From Aureimonas sp. ME7 (GTDB taxonomy: Bacteria > Pseudomonadota > Alphaproteobacteria > Rhizobiales > Rhizobiaceae), in NCBI RefSeq assembly GCF_903970965.1, contig NZ_CAJCKW010000012.1, forward strand, positions 1 to 64,000: a stretch of DNA of 64,000 nt, written 5' to 3'. Each line of letters begins with the position of its first letter. The first letter of the stretch is position 1. This document shows positions 26,531 through 35,765 of the stretch, in pieces. Below the pieces are notes generated by a model that worked only from the letters and a program-made list of their open reading frames with translations, was not told where the DNA came from and made no database searches. The position numbers and the translations under genes are program-made.

Positions 26531-27072
26531 CGCCGCCGCACCCGCACATAGAAGGCCCCCTCGCCGCCATGGCCGCGCTCGGCTTGCTCGAAGCCCGACA
26601 CGAGGGCGCGGAACTCCGGGGTCGAGAACCAGTGCGGCAGGGCGCGCCGGAGCGAGCCGGTGGAGCCGAACGAGGCGCCGCGCCCGGTGATCACCAGGAC
26701 GTGGCGGAACTGGCTGGTCTGCGCGCGGCGCAGGAAGAACAGGAGCGCGCCGTGGGCGATCGCCTCCGTCTGGCCGTGGAGGTCGATGCGGTCCTCCAGC
26801 TCGATCCGCCCCTTGCCGATCTTGCGCCGCGTCGGGCGCTCGATCGGGTGGAGGGCGGGCGCCGTGGAAGGCACCGCGCGCTGCCCGGCTCGGGCGGCGG
26901 AGGTCGTCGGCAGGCTCGGGATCGGCTTCGACAGCGGCACCGCGGGTTCGGGCGCCGGCACAGGCTCCGGCGGCGGCTCGGGCATCGTCTTGCCGTGCAG
27001 CGGCACGGCGGAGCGCGCGACGCTCGCCCACAGGCGCTTTTCCTCGCCCGACAGATCGCGCCGCCGTCTCAT
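26527..27072 (-). CDS. Smr-domain protein
   Basis: 181 residues. The C-terminal 90 residues are a Smr (MutS2-type) domain: IDLHGQTEAIAHGALLFFL and HVLVITGRGASFGSTGSLRRALPHW, with the D-L-H-G and T-G-x-G motifs linked to nuclease or nucleic acid binding. The N-terminal half is a Pro-rich low-complexity linker (PEPPPEPVPAPEPAVPL). Stand-alone small Smr proteins may act in DNA repair or on ribosome-associated RNA. Overlaps mltA by four bases. Confidence 0.9.
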   Translation of the reverse strand: MRRRRDLSGEEKRLWASVARSAVPLHGKTMPEPPPEPVPAPEPAVPLSKPIPSLPTTSAARAGQRAVPSTAPALHPIERPTRRKIGKGRIELEDRIDLHGQTEAIAHGALLFFLRRAQTSQFRHVLVITGRGASFGSTGSLRRALPHWFSTPEFRALVSGFEQAERGHGGEGAFYVRVRRR

Positions 27073-28205
27073 CGGCCCGCCTCGGCGAGGGCCACGGGCA
27101 GGAGCGCCGTGAAGGCGGCGGGATGGCGGATCGCACCGGCGATCGCGCCAGCCGCCAGGCCCGACCCGACGAAGAGGTCGCCGCGCGCGGGGCCCAGAAT
27201 GGCCGAGCCGGTGTCCTGCGCCACCACGAGCCGGCGGAACGGCCGGTCTTCGATCGCGAGCCCCGGCGCATCGACGAAGACGGGCATGCCGTAGGGATGG
27301 ATCGCGGCATCCACCGCCAGCGAGCCGAGCGGGGTGAGCGGCACGCCGGCGCCGCCGATCGGCCCCTCGCCTTCGCGCGCTTCCACTTCGCGAAAGAAGA
27401 TGAAGGAGCGGTTCTGGTGGAGAAGCGCTTGCGTCTCGCCGGGATGGGCGGCGAGCCAGCGCCGGATGCCGGCCATATCGGCCTCTTCCAGCGGCAGCGC
27501 CCCGCGCGACACGAGAACGCGGCCGATCGCGGTGAAGCGGTGGCCGTTCTTGGCGTCGTAGCCGACGCGCATCGTCTCGCCTCCGGGCAGGGAAAGCCGT
27601 GCCGAGCCCTGGATGTGGACGAAGAAGGCGTCCACCGGGTTTTCCAGCCAGACGAGTTCCAGCCCGCGCCCGCGCAGCCAACCGCCGTCGATCGCCGCGC
27701 GGTCGGGATAGGGGCGCAGGCGCCCGTCCTCGGCTCGCCACGCAAAGCGCGTTTCCCCGTCCATCCCGTCGAGGCGCGTCTCAGTCGGAAGCCGCACGAG
27801 ATCGCCGGGCGTCCGGTAGAGCGGAACCGAGAAGCGCGCGCTGCGCTCGCGCGAGGCCGGCAGTTCCGGCTCGTAGTAGCCTGTCAGGAAGCCGGGCGCG
27901 GGAGCCCCGCCGTCCAGAATGGCGAAGGGCCGGAAGAAACGCTCGAAGAAGGTGCGCGCTTCGCGCTGCGTCGGCGGCCCCTTCGCTTCCAGCGCCCGTT
28001 CGGCGGCGGGGGCGAAATGGGCGGGGCCGAGCCCGGAGCGCGCCGAGGCTGTGTCGGCGCGAAGGATGGATGGCGCGGAACGCAGAAACGCGGCGAAGGC
28101 CGGTCGAGGGTCGGCATCGCGCCAACCGGCCAGCGTGTCGAACGACCGCTCGGCGAAGCGCCGGCGCCACGAAGCGTCCGGCTGGGGAGGGGTGGAGGCG
28201 GACAT
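27069..28205 (-). CDS. mltA: Membrane-bound lytic murein transglycosylase A
   Basis: 378 residues. Glycan-strand cleaving 1,6-anhydromuramic-acid-forming enzyme. MltA domain with FLTGYYEPELPASRER, FFVHIQGSARLSLPGG, then the 3D (DPBB) domain where VVAQDTGSAILGPARGDLFVGSG supplies the catalytic Asp. No lipobox or clear signal peptide in this start, unlike E. coli MltA; that holds for many Rhizobiales sequences. Follows the Tim44-like gene by 30 bases on the same strand, probably one operon with smr and the HTH gene. Confidence 0.93.
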   Translation of the reverse strand: MSASTPPQPDASWRRRFAERSFDTLAGWRDADPRPAFAAFLRSAPSILRADTASARSGLGPAHFAPAAERALEAKGPPTQREARTFFERFFRPFAILDGGAPAPGFLTGYYEPELPASRERSARFSVPLYRTPGDLVRLPTETRLDGMDGETRFAWRAEDGRLRPYPDRAAIDGGWLRGRGLELVWLENPVDAFFVHIQGSARLSLPGGETMRVGYDAKNGHRFTAIGRVLVSRGALPLEEADMAGIRRWLAAHPGETQALLHQNRSFIFFREVEAREGEGPIGGAGVPLTPLGSLAVDAAIHPYGMPVFVDAPGLAIEDRPFRRLVVAQDTGSAILGPARGDLFVGSGLAAGAIAGAIRHPAAFTALLPVALAEAGR

Positions 28206-28235
28206 CGCGGGACTGTCCCGGATCGATGGGACGGA

Positions 28236-28934
28236 TCAGTCCTCGGATTCGGTTTCCACGAGCTTCCAGTTCGGATCGCGCGAGCGCGTGTCGCGGGCAA
28301 ACGTCCAGAGGTCGATGACTTCGACCACGGTTTCCGGGTCGCCGTCCACCACGGTGCCGTCGCTCTTCAGAGTCGCGGAAATCAGCTGCGACACGAGCCG
28401 CACGGTGACGAGCGCCTCGCGATCCTTCATCTCGGCACCGGTGACGGTCGCCTCGTTGATGCCGATGAACGAGGACTGGAGCCGTTCGCCCTTGGCCTCG
28501 CGATCCGTGATCGAGGCGTCGAAGCCGCCGTAGACCTCCGGCGACAGGAGGTTCTTGAGGAGCTTGCGGTCGCCGTCGGCGAAGGCCGTCACCACCATCT
28601 CGTAGGCGATCTTGGCGCCGTCCACGAACTCGGCGACATCGAAGGCGGGATCGGCGTCCTTGATGCGACGAAGCCCTTCGTTGGCGGGGGTGCCGGGCAG
28701 CGCCACCTTGTCGATCGCCTCATAGGGGGAGGCAGCGGCGGGCGCGTCGTCCGCGTTGACGCGGCGCGACGGAAGGGTGACGACGTTGCCCTGCGAGGGA
28801 GCCGCCCCGTCGCTCGGCCGGGAATAGGGGTCGAAAGGCGGGCGCTCGTTGCCCGTGCGCCGGCCGAGCACGGACCGCAGCTGATACAGGACGATCGCCG
28901 CCACCACGATGAAGAAGATCGTCCCGAAGCCCAT
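28236..28934 (-). CDS. Tim44-like membrane-anchored protein
   Basis: 232 residues. N-terminal membrane anchor (MGFGTIFFIVVAAIVLYQLR), a polar linker to about residue 80, then a Tim44/MRPL45-like domain (DVAEFVDGAKIAYEMVVTAFADGDRKLLKNLL and VVEVIDLWTFARDTRSRDPNWKL, each read here in parts). Bacterial TimA/Tim44-like proteins face the cytoplasm or periplasm and may help place or assemble inner-membrane proteins. The gene is divergent from fxsA-secB, and this block is conserved in Rhizobiales. Confidence 0.9.
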   Translation of the reverse strand: MGFGTIFFIVVAAIVLYQLRSVLGRRTGNERPPFDPYSRPSDGAAPSQGNVVTLPSRRVNADDAPAAASPYEAIDKVALPGTPANEGLRRIKDADPAFDVAEFVDGAKIAYEMVVTAFADGDRKLLKNLLSPEVYGGFDASITDREAKGERLQSSFIGINEATVTGAEMKDREALVTVRLVSQLISATLKSDGTVVDGDPETVVEVIDLWTFARDTRSRDPNWKLVETESED

Positions 28935-29105
28935 GAAATTCCGTTCGCCTATGATCAGACCAGGACGCTGGTCACGCGGGTTTCATATAGTCCGCCGGGC
29001 CCTTCCATTCAAATTCACGAAAGCGCGTCTTATCTAGGGTGCGAATTTCGGACGCGGGCGACTTCCCTCCCGCGTACAACCCTGCCGAGGAGATTTCGTT
29101 TCCCG

Positions 29106-29621
29106 ATGCCGCTGATCCTTCTTCCCCTGTCGCTCCTGGCGCTGCCGCTTCTGGAGATCGGGGTCTTCATCTGGGTCGGCGGCCGGATCGGCGTCGGCTG
29201 GACGCTGCTTCTCGTGGTCGCCTCCGTGGTGCTCGGTGCGGTTCTCCTCAAGCGTCAGACCTTGTCGACCCTCCAGGCGGCCAGAGCCCAGGCGCGCGCC
29301 GGCCGGGTGCCGGAGCGCGAGATCGTGCACGGCGCGATGATCGGCTTGGCCGGCATCCTCCTGATCCTGCCCGGCTTCCTGACCGACATCGCCGGCCTTC
29401 TCCTGTTCCTGCCCCCGGTGCGCGACCTCGTCTGGCGCCAGCTGCGCTCGCGCATCAAGGTGGTGACGCCGCAGCGGCGCGACGCGCCCTATCGCCCGAA
29501 CGCGGGTCCGGAGGTGATCGATCTTTCGGGCGGCGAGTTCCGGCGCCGCGAGGGCGAGGGCGACAGCCCGTGGCGGGAGATCACGGACGAAGATCCGAAG
29601 GGCCCGCGCACCCTGCACTGA
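29106..29621 (+). CDS. fxsA: FxsA family membrane protein
   Basis: 171 residues. Three or four hydrophobic helices in the first 110 residues ([57 protein letters not shown]), the FxsA family pattern with E-I-G-V-F and L-x-P-G-F-L-T-D. In E. coli the protein relieves F-exclusion of phage T7; its normal function is unclear. C-terminal 45 residues are polar. The ATG at 29,106 is chosen; the longer frame from 27,123 is a shadow of mltA. secB follows at 29,782. Confidence 0.9.
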   Translation: MPLILLPLSLLALPLLEIGVFIWVGGRIGVGWTLLLVVASVVLGAVLLKRQTLSTLQAARAQARAGRVPEREIVHGAMIGLAGILLILPGFLTDIAGLLLFLPPVRDLVWRQLRSRIKVVTPQRRDAPYRPNAGPEVIDLSGGEFRRREGEGDSPWREITDEDPKGPRTLH

Positions 29622-29715
29622 AGCCCCTGGGAAGCCCCTAGGGCGCGGGCGCGCTTGTTTCCGCCCCCGACCCCGTGATAGCTGCCGCGACAGCGGCGAG
29701 CGTCCTCAAACGGTC

Positions 29716-29749
29716 GCCAACACCCGAACGCGGCCAACACCCGAACGCG
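29716..29749. repeat. 17-bp direct repeat, two copies
   Basis: GCCAACACCCGAACGCG occurs twice head to tail in the fxsA-secB gap, 33 bases before the secB start. Probably slippage; it could alter the secB leader. Confidence 0.85.
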
Positions 29750-29781
29750 GCCGACGCGACACGCTTCAGGGAGGACCCTCC

Positions 29782-30300
29782 ATGTCCCAGATCGACAACA
29801 CCTCGACGAACGGCGCCAACGGAGCCAACGGCTCGGCCGCGCCCGAGCAGCCGGCCCTCAACATCCTCGCCCAGTACATCAAGGACCTCTCCTTCGAGAG
29901 CCCGAAGGCGCCGGCCTCCTTGCGCGGCCAGACCCGCGCGCCGGGCATCAACATCGGCGTCAACGTCGGGGCCAACCCGGTTCAGGGCGGCGATCAGGAA
30001 TACGACGTGCGCCTGACCTTGAACGCGCGCGCCGGCGAGGGCGCGGAAACGCTGTTCCACGTCGAGCTCGAATATGGCGGCGTGTTCCGCCTCGCCGGCT
30101 TCCCGCAGGAGCACATGCTGCCCGTGCTCTTCATCGAGTGCCCGCGTCTTCTCTTCCCGTTCGCGCGCCAGATCGTCGCCGACGTGACGCGCAATGCCGG
30201 CTTCCCGCCGCTGATGATCGACCCGATCGATTTTGCCGCCCTCTTCACCCAGCGCCTCGCCGAAGAGCGCGCCAAGGCACAGGTCCAGCCGGTCGCCTGA
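29782..30300 (+). CDS. secB: Protein-export chaperone SecB
   Basis: 172 residues. Tetrameric chaperone that keeps secretory precursors unfolded and delivers them to SecA. Motifs: [37 protein letters not shown] and [26 protein letters not shown] (in parts). An Asn/Gly/Ala-rich N-terminal tail of about 25 residues precedes the fold. Located near dnaQ-coaE-aroE-maf as in most Rhizobiales, though here three other genes intervene. Confidence 0.96.
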   Translation: MSQIDNTSTNGANGANGSAAPEQPALNILAQYIKDLSFESPKAPASLRGQTRAPGINIGVNVGANPVQGGDQEYDVRLTLNARAGEGAETLFHVELEYGGVFRLAGFPQEHMLPVLFIECPRLLFPFARQIVADVTRNAGFPPLMIDPIDFAALFTQRLAEERAKAQVQPVA

Positions 30301-30320
30301 GGGCGGCCACGAAGAATTTC

Positions 30321-30350
30321 GAACTTCCGGGCGTTCGCGCCCGGAGGTTC
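30321..30350. terminator. Convergent hairpin secB / hydrolase
   Basis: 13-bp stem (30,321-30,333 with 30,338-30,350, one G-U pair) capped by a TTCG tetraloop, between convergent genes and touching the hydrolase stop. No strong U-run. Confidence 0.6.
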
Positions 30351-31515
30351 AGGTCCCGCCGAGAATCCGGCTGGCCAAGACGAACGGGCTGGCCACGGTC
30401 GCCCCCGCCGCATCGAACACATAGGCCCCGGCGCGCCCGATCGAGCCGAGCGGCCCGCCGTCCCTCGCCGCTTCCCGCGACTGCAGCGCCGCGAAGCGGA
30501 CGAAGCGGTCGTGCCGCGCCCCGTCGCCCGCCGTGACCGACGAGATGTCGACGATGCGAAGGTTCGCCCTCGTCGCGACGGCCTGCAGCTCTGGATCGCC
30601 GACATCCACCGCCCCGACGCGCCCGCGATTTCCCGAAAGCCGCCGTGAAAGGGCCAGCGCCCGATCGTCTCCCGCGACCAGAAGCGTCAGCGGCGGATCG
30701 AGCGGCCCGACGACGTCGAGCTGCCGGCGGAACACGTCGACGTCGATGTCGGGCGCGGCCAGCGCGACGTCGAAGCGGGCGATCAGCGCATCGCGCTTTT
30801 CGAGGCGCAACTGGCGAAGGGTTTCCATCACCAGCCAGCCGCCCATGCTGTGGCCGGCGAGGAAGATCCGGCCGCTGGTCTTCGTTCGGCCGACGATCTT
30901 CATCACCTCCGCCAGATCGTCGCGGGCATAGGTCGCCGCGTCCCGGTCCGCGACATAGCCTGTGACGGCACCTTCCGAGGGCCAGGAAAACAGGATCGGC
31001 ACATCGACGCCCGCCGTGTCGGCGGAAAGCTGGGCGGTGCGGAAGGCCGCCTCCGCCAGAGTGTAGTTGTAGCCGTGGACGAAGATGCCGATCGTGCCCT
31101 TGGGGCCCGCGCGTGCCGCAATAGTGCGGGCGAAGGCGGCCTTGTCCAGCACCCGTCGCCCCGTCACCACGAAGCTCCGGGACGGATCGCCGGCGCCCGC
31201 CTCGCTCCACTCGACGGCTCCGCTCTGGTGGTCCGGCGGAACGGAGACCGTCAGTTCCATGTAGTTCAAGGCCGCCCGTTCGACGGCGGTGCCGACGGCC
31301 TTCTCCTCCAGCGGCGCGGGGTCGGTGGCCACGAAGATCGTGACCTGCCGGGCACCGGACGGGGCGCTACCGCCCGGCGCCAGGGCCGTGTCCCCGGGGC
31401 GGGTCGCGCAGCCCGCCGTCAGAAGAACGACGAGCAGCAGGAGCACGAGGGCAAGGTTCGGCCGCAGCCGAAGGGCCGAGCATCGAAAAGGGAAGGACGG
31501 GGCGGACGGGACCAT
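30349..31515 (-). CDS. Alpha/beta-hydrolase lipoprotein (DUF900)
   Basis: 388 residues. Signal with lipobox LTAGC (VLLLLVVLLTAGCATRPG). The hydrolase fold follows: GTIGIFVHGYNYTLAEA (HG oxyanion region) and FLAGHSMGGW with the nucleophile Ser in G-H-S-M-G, as in DUF900 proteins; the acid and His are probably Asp in VAGDDRALAL and His in GARHDRFV. Anchored in the envelope; substrate unknown, likely an ester or lipid. ATG 31,515 gives the signal; the frame is open further upstream over the next gene. Confidence 0.85.
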   Translation of the reverse strand: MVPSAPSFPFRCSALRLRPNLALVLLLLVVLLTAGCATRPGDTALAPGGSAPSGARQVTIFVATDPAPLEEKAVGTAVERAALNYMELTVSVPPDHQSGAVEWSEAGAGDPSRSFVVTGRRVLDKAAFARTIAARAGPKGTIGIFVHGYNYTLAEAAFRTAQLSADTAGVDVPILFSWPSEGAVTGYVADRDAATYARDDLAEVMKIVGRTKTSGRIFLAGHSMGGWLVMETLRQLRLEKRDALIARFDVALAAPDIDVDVFRRQLDVVGPLDPPLTLLVAGDDRALALSRRLSGNRGRVGAVDVGDPELQAVATRANLRIVDISSVTAGDGARHDRFVRFAALQSREAARDGGPLGSIGRAGAYVFDAAGATVASPFVLASRILGGT

Positions 31516-31588
31516 GCTCAAGCGTTTCGGACCGGCTCGTTCAGCGGATTGATGTCTACAGGGCTCGAACGCTCGATCATATCGAACA

Positions 31589-31927
31589 TCAAAGGAACAG
31601 ACCCGAGCCACCGAGCCGCTCCGTCCCGCGCGTCGCCGTCCAGGCGTTGCCGGCCTCGTCGCTCGCGATCTCGAACAGCCAGCCGTCGCCCAGATCGATC
31701 CGCACACGCATCTCGCTCGGCGTGTAGCCGATCTCGGCGCTGTATTCGCGATCCTTGTGGGTGACGACGAAACGCCCCCTCGGATCGTCGAGAAGGCTCG
31801 GGTCGTGGGGCGATCCGGTGAAGACGCAGTCGATCGTACCGGCCGGCGGCCATTCGCCCTCGTGGGCGGCGAACAGGAGGAAACCGAGGTCGTCCTCGTC
31901 CCGCGTCCGGATCACGAAACTGGTCAT
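31589..31927 (-). CDS. Hypothetical protein, 112 aa
   Basis: Not recognised. 112 residues, soluble, acidic, beta-rich: begins MTSFVIRTRDEDDLGFLLFA and ends in WTATRGTERLGGSGLFL. No signal peptide, no membrane helix and no Cys cluster. Codon bias is normal for this genome, so it is likely real. It lies 37 bases downstream of the EamA-type transporter gene and 73 bases upstream of the hydrolase gene, all on the minus strand, so the three could form an operon. Confidence 0.6.
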   Translation of the reverse strand: MTSFVIRTRDEDDLGFLLFAAHEGEWPPAGTIDCVFTGSPHDPSLLDDPRGRFVVTHKDREYSAEIGYTPSEMRVRIDLGDGWLFEIASDEAGNAWTATRGTERLGGSGLFL

Positions 31928-31964
31928 GGCTTGTGTTTCCTCCCTGCCGTTCGAAATCTCGAAG

Positions 31965-32870
31965 CTAGCCGCGTTGGCTTCGCGCGCCAGCCCTTGCCTG
32001 CCAGCGCGGATACAGGAGGCCGAGAACGAGCCCGGACAGGACGAGGAGCGCGGCGCCGACCTTCCAGAAGGGCAGGGGCTCGCCGAGAATCCAGGCCGAG
32101 GCGCCCATGCCGAACACGGGGACGAGAAGCGCGAGCGGGGTGACGAGGGCTGCCGGGTGGCGCGACAGGAGCCAGCCCCAGGCGGCATAGCCGAACAGGG
32201 TGTTGCCGACCGACTGCCAGGCGACCGCGGCCCAGGTGCCGGCATCGGCCGCCGCCAGCCCGCGCGCGATCGCCGCCGGCCCTTCCAGGAGAAGCGAGAG
32301 GGCGAGAAGCGGCGGGGCGGAAAAGAGGCCCGCCCAGGCGACATAGGGCAGCATGTTGGTGACCCCGCCCCGGCGCGCGACCGTGTTGCCGCCCGCCCAG
32401 GATAAAGCCGCCAGGAGCACGAGCGCGAGACCGAGCGGCGTGGTCGTCCCGTCGGTATGGGTGAGGATCACGAGAAGGCCGGCGAGACCGAGCGCCAGCG
32501 CCACCCATTGGAAGGGCCGCACCGTTTCGCCCGACAGGCGCATGGCGAGACCGATGGTGAAGAACACCTGCGCCTGGATGACGAGGGATGCGAGCCCCGG
32601 CGAGATTTCGCTGCGCATCGCCACGAACAGGAGACCGAACTGCCCGGCGCCGATCAGGATGGCGTAGGCGGCGAGCTGGCGCCAGGGAACGCGCGGGCGC
32701 GGCAGGACGAGCACCGCCGGAAAGGCCACGAACACGAAGCGCAGGGCGGCGAAGAGAAGCGGGGGAAGCGCTTCCAGCCCCCGGTGGATCACCACGAAGT
32801 TGGTGCCCCAGACCGCCACCACGGCAAGCCCCAGAAGAAGGTGGCGAAGCGGAAGGGTGGCCTGATTCAT
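31965..32870 (-). CDS. EamA-family (DMT superfamily) transporter
   Basis: 301 residues, ten hydrophobic helices in two EamA repeats. Starts MNQATLPLRHLLLGLAVVAV, then WGTNFVVIHRGLEALPP, the family's W-G-x-N-F pattern. The second repeat is recognisable by LALVLLAALSWAGGNTVARR. Inner-membrane exporter of metabolites or amino acids; substrate not predictable (RhtA/YdcZ/EamA-like). Two further in-frame ATGs occur up to 32,888; I took 32,870. Confidence 0.87.
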   Translation of the reverse strand: MNQATLPLRHLLLGLAVVAVWGTNFVVIHRGLEALPPLLFAALRFVFVAFPAVLVLPRPRVPWRQLAAYAILIGAGQFGLLFVAMRSEISPGLASLVIQAQVFFTIGLAMRLSGETVRPFQWVALALGLAGLLVILTHTDGTTTPLGLALVLLAALSWAGGNTVARRGGVTNMLPYVAWAGLFSAPPLLALSLLLEGPAAIARGLAAADAGTWAAVAWQSVGNTLFGYAAWGWLLSRHPAALVTPLALLVPVFGMGASAWILGEPLPFWKVGAALLVLSGLVLGLLYPRWQARAGARSQRG

Positions 32871-32975
32871 GGAAGGCATTCCCGGCATGGACCCGATGCG
32901 AAAGCCGGACGGACTTTCGCTTGCGGTCTCCTCTAGGCGCCCGGCCTTGCGTTGGAAAGCCTCGGAGGCCTGCCG

Positions 32976-33689
32976 TCAGCCTTCGTCGAAGCCGGGAACC
33001 TGACGCCACAGCGCGCCCTCGCCCATGCCTTCGACGAAGCGGCGATGCGCCTCGATCTCGGCCGCCGTCAGGCGCGGGGGGAGGGGCGCGGGGCGGGGCG
33101 GCAGGGCGCGGGTGACGCCGCCCGCCGCGTCCTCGTTCATGCGCGCCTCGTCCTCGGTGACGAGGCGAAGCGCCGACTGCCGGCCGCCGATCAGCTCGAT
33201 ATAGACCTGGGCGAGAAGCTCGGAATCGACGAGCGCGCCGTGCTTGTCGCGCTTGGTCGTGTCGATGGAAAAGCGCGAGCACAGGGCGTCGAGCGTGGCG
33301 GGCGCCATCGGGAACTTGCGCCGCGCCATGGTGAGCGTGTCGATCAGCCGTTCGTTCGGGATCGGCGGGCGAGCGAGGCGGGCGAGCTCGGCGTTGACGA
33401 AGCGCATGTCGAACGTGCCGTTGTGGGCGACCAGCGTCGCCCCCTCAAAGAAGGCGAGGAAATCCTCCACCACCTCGGCGAAGACCGGCTTGTCCTTGAG
33501 GAAGTCGTCGGAAATGCCGTGGATGTCGAAGGCGCCGGGATCGACCTTCCGGCCCTGCGGTCGGATGAAGCGGTGGAACTCGCGCCCCGTCGGAATGTGG
33601 TTCCAGAGCTCGATCCCACCGATCTCGATCACCCGGTCCTCGGCAAAATCGAGCCCGGTGGTTTCCGTGTCGAAGACGATCTCGCGCAT
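32976..33689 (-). CDS. dnaQ: DNA polymerase III epsilon subunit
   Basis: 237 residues. Proofreading 3'-5' exonuclease. Exo I FDTETTGLD at residues 6-14, Exo II HNGTFDMRF and Exo III-epsilon HGALVDSELLAQVY. The C-terminal part from about 180 (Pro-rich linker and ALWRQVPGFDEG) is the polymerase alpha-binding tail. The ATG at 33,689 (MREIVFDTETTG) is the normal start. It lies 63 bases downstream of coaE in the maf-aroE-coaE-dnaQ operon, reading away from the presumed origin. Confidence 0.95.
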   Translation of the reverse strand: MREIVFDTETTGLDFAEDRVIEIGGIELWNHIPTGREFHRFIRPQGRKVDPGAFDIHGISDDFLKDKPVFAEVVEDFLAFFEGATLVAHNGTFDMRFVNAELARLARPPIPNERLIDTLTMARRKFPMAPATLDALCSRFSIDTTKRDKHGALVDSELLAQVYIELIGGRQSALRLVTEDEARMNEDAAGGVTRALPPRPAPLPPRLTAAEIEAHRRFVEGMGEGALWRQVPGFDEG

Positions 33690-33752
33690 GGGGTCCGGCC
33701 TTTCGGATGGTTCGCCTTTCCATGTCGGACGCGCGGGCGCGCGGCGCAAGCC

Positions 33753-34340
33753 TCAAGTTCGGGGGGTGAGGCTTTCCACGAGGGCGGCGACGGCGCCGCG
33801 CGCCGCGTCCAGTCCATCGCCCGTGTCGATCACGAAATCGGCCCGTCGGCGTTTCTCCGCGTCCGGCATCTGCTGGGCGAGGATGGCGTCGAATTTCGCC
33901 TCGCTCATGCCGGGGCGCGCAAGGACGCGGGCGCGCTGGACGTCGGCCGGCGCGGAAACGACGAGCGTCCGGTCGACGCGCCCCTCGCCTCCCGTTTCGA
34001 ACAGGAGCGGGATGTCGAGAACCGCGAGCGGCGCGCCCGAGCCGCGCGCGGTTCTGAGAAAGGCGCGCTCCTCCTCGCGCACCAGCGGGTGCACCAGGGC
34101 TTCCAGCGCGGCCAGCGCCTCCGGATTTCCGATGACCGCCGCGCCGAGCGCCGCCCGGTCTACGACGCCGTCGCGCACCGTGCCGGGAAAGCGCGCCTCG
34201 ACGAGCGGCGCGGCGCGGCCGGCATAGAGCCGATGTACCGCCGCGTCCGCCGAGTGGACGGGAACGCCAAGCGCCTCGAACATGGCGGCCGTGGTGCTTT
34301 TGCCCATGCCGATCGAGCCGGTGAGGCCGAGAACGATCAT
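33753..34340 (-). CDS. coaE: Dephospho-CoA kinase
   Basis: 195 residues; last step of coenzyme A synthesis. P-loop [14 protein letters not shown] at residues 5-18, [13 protein letters not shown] (D-A-x-x-H), and [10 protein letters not shown]. Start ATG 34,340 overlaps the aroE stop by four bases (ATGA). The neighbouring order aroE-coaE-dnaQ is the usual one. Confidence 0.95.
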   Translation of the reverse strand: MIVLGLTGSIGMGKSTTAAMFEALGVPVHSADAAVHRLYAGRAAPLVEARFPGTVRDGVVDRAALGAAVIGNPEALAALEALVHPLVREEERAFLRTARGSGAPLAVLDIPLLFETGGEGRVDRTLVVSAPADVQRARVLARPGMSEAKFDAILAQQMPDAEKRRRADFVIDTGDGLDAARGAVAALVESLTPRT

Positions 34341-35173
34341 CCCGCCGGCGCCGCGATATCGCCGATCACCGCCTCGCGAAGCGTCCCGCGAACCTCGGGA
34401 CGACGACCGAACCAGCGCTCGAAGCCGGGCACCGCCTGATGGAGAAGCATGCCGAGACCGTCCGCCGTTCGAAGACCGCGCGCGACGGCGGCTTCCAGGA
34501 TCGGCGTTTGGAGCGGCACATAGACGATGTCGGTGACGAGCGCGCTGGCGGGCAGGGCATCCAGCGCCCGCGCGTCGGCCTGGGCGCCGTCCGAATTGGG
34601 TGCGCGCGTGTTGACCACGAGATCGGCCCCGCCCGCCAGCGCCGCGAACGCCGCTTCGCCGTCGGCCGAGACGCCGAATTCGGCCGCCAGCCGCTCGGCG
34701 CGCGCTTGCGTCCGATTGAGGACGGTGATGCGGGGAATGCCGGCCCCCTTCAGGGCATGCACCACGGCCCGCGCCGCGCCCCCCGCCCCCAGCACCAGCG
34801 CCGAGCCGGCCTCGCGCCAACCGGCGAGGCGCTCGTCGAGATTGGCGGAAAAGCCGTAGGCGTCCGTGTTGCCGCCGACGAGCGCGTCCCCCTCGAACCA
34901 CAAGGTGTTCACCGCCCCGATCGCCTCGGCCGCGCCGTCGCGCCGGGCGCAGGCCGCGAACGCCGCCTCCTTATGGGGGATGGTGACGTTGCCGCCGACG
35001 AAGCCGTCGGCCCGCAGACCGCCGAGGAAGGCGCCGAACTCTTCGGGCGGCACCGCGATCCGCTCGTAAGAGCCGGGAAGTTCCAGCTCGCGCAGCCAGG
35101 TGTTGTGGATCAGCGGCGAGCGGGAATGGTGGATCGGCCAGCCGGTGACGAAGGCGCGTGGCGTGTCAGCCAT
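34337..35173 (-). CDS. aroE: Shikimate dehydrogenase
   Basis: 278 residues; NADPH-dependent reduction of dehydroshikimate in aromatic amino-acid synthesis. Motifs: [14 protein letters not shown] at the N-terminus, [12 protein letters not shown] with the catalytic Lys, [20 protein letters not shown] (Rossmann loop) and [11 protein letters not shown] for NADP. Overlaps the end of maf by eight bases. Confidence 0.95.
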   Translation of the reverse strand: MADTPRAFVTGWPIHHSRSPLIHNTWLRELELPGSYERIAVPPEEFGAFLGGLRADGFVGGNVTIPHKEAAFAACARRDGAAEAIGAVNTLWFEGDALVGGNTDAYGFSANLDERLAGWREAGSALVLGAGGAARAVVHALKGAGIPRITVLNRTQARAERLAAEFGVSADGEAAFAALAGGADLVVNTRAPNSDGAQADARALDALPASALVTDIVYVPLQTPILEAAVARGLRTADGLGMLLHQAVPGFERWFGRRPEVRGTLREAVIGDIAAPAG

Positions 35174-35765
35174 CGATCGCGCCCCGCGATCGGAGCTCGG
35201 CCAGAAGCGGCAGCATGGGCAGGCCGATGATGGTGAAGAGATCGCCCTCGATGTGGCTCATCAGCCGGATCCCCAATCCTTCCACCTGATAGGCGCCGAC
35301 GCTCGTCAGAACCCCATCGCCGGCCACCGCGAGATAGCGCCCGATCTCGGGGGGGCTCAACTCGCGAAAGGTGATCGAGGCGCGCGACACGTGGCGCCAC
35401 ACGGCCTCGCCGTCCTTGGCGAGCACCACGGCGGAGTCGAGATGATGGGTGCGCCCCGACAGCTTGAGAAGCGTGCGCCGCGCCCCTTCCATATCGGCCG
35501 GCTTGTGCAGCACCTCGTCGCCGACGGACAGGACCTGATCGGCGCCGATCACCAGGGCGCCGGGATGGCGCTCGGACACGTCCACGGCCTTCGCCTCGGC
35601 CAGAACCAGCGCCACCTCGTCCGGCGTCGCGCCCGAATCCTTCAGGGGCGCTTCCACCAACCGCTCGTCCAGCGTCGAGGGGTCCGCCATCGCCTCGATG
35701 CCGGCCTGTCGCAGAAGCGCCTGCCGGTGGCGGCTGCCGGATGCCAGAATGAGGGTTTGCGTCAT
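35166..35765 (-). CDS. maf: Maf-type nucleoside triphosphate pyrophosphatase
   Basis: 199 residues. House-cleaning NTP pyrophosphatase of the Maf/YceF family: [52 protein letters not shown] 35,765 (MTQTLIL) is the normal start. First gene of the leftward core operon next to the presumed origin. In many relatives the PPDK regulatory protein gene (DUF299) lies between maf and the origin; it is missing here. Confidence 0.94.
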   Translation of the reverse strand: MTQTLILASGSRHRQALLRQAGIEAMADPSTLDERLVEAPLKDSGATPDEVALVLAEAKAVDVSERHPGALVIGADQVLSVGDEVLHKPADMEGARRTLLKLSGRTHHLDSAVVLAKDGEAVWRHVSRASITFRELSPPEIGRYLAVAGDGVLTSVGAYQVEGLGIRLMSHIEGDLFTIIGLPMLPLLAELRSRGAIDG

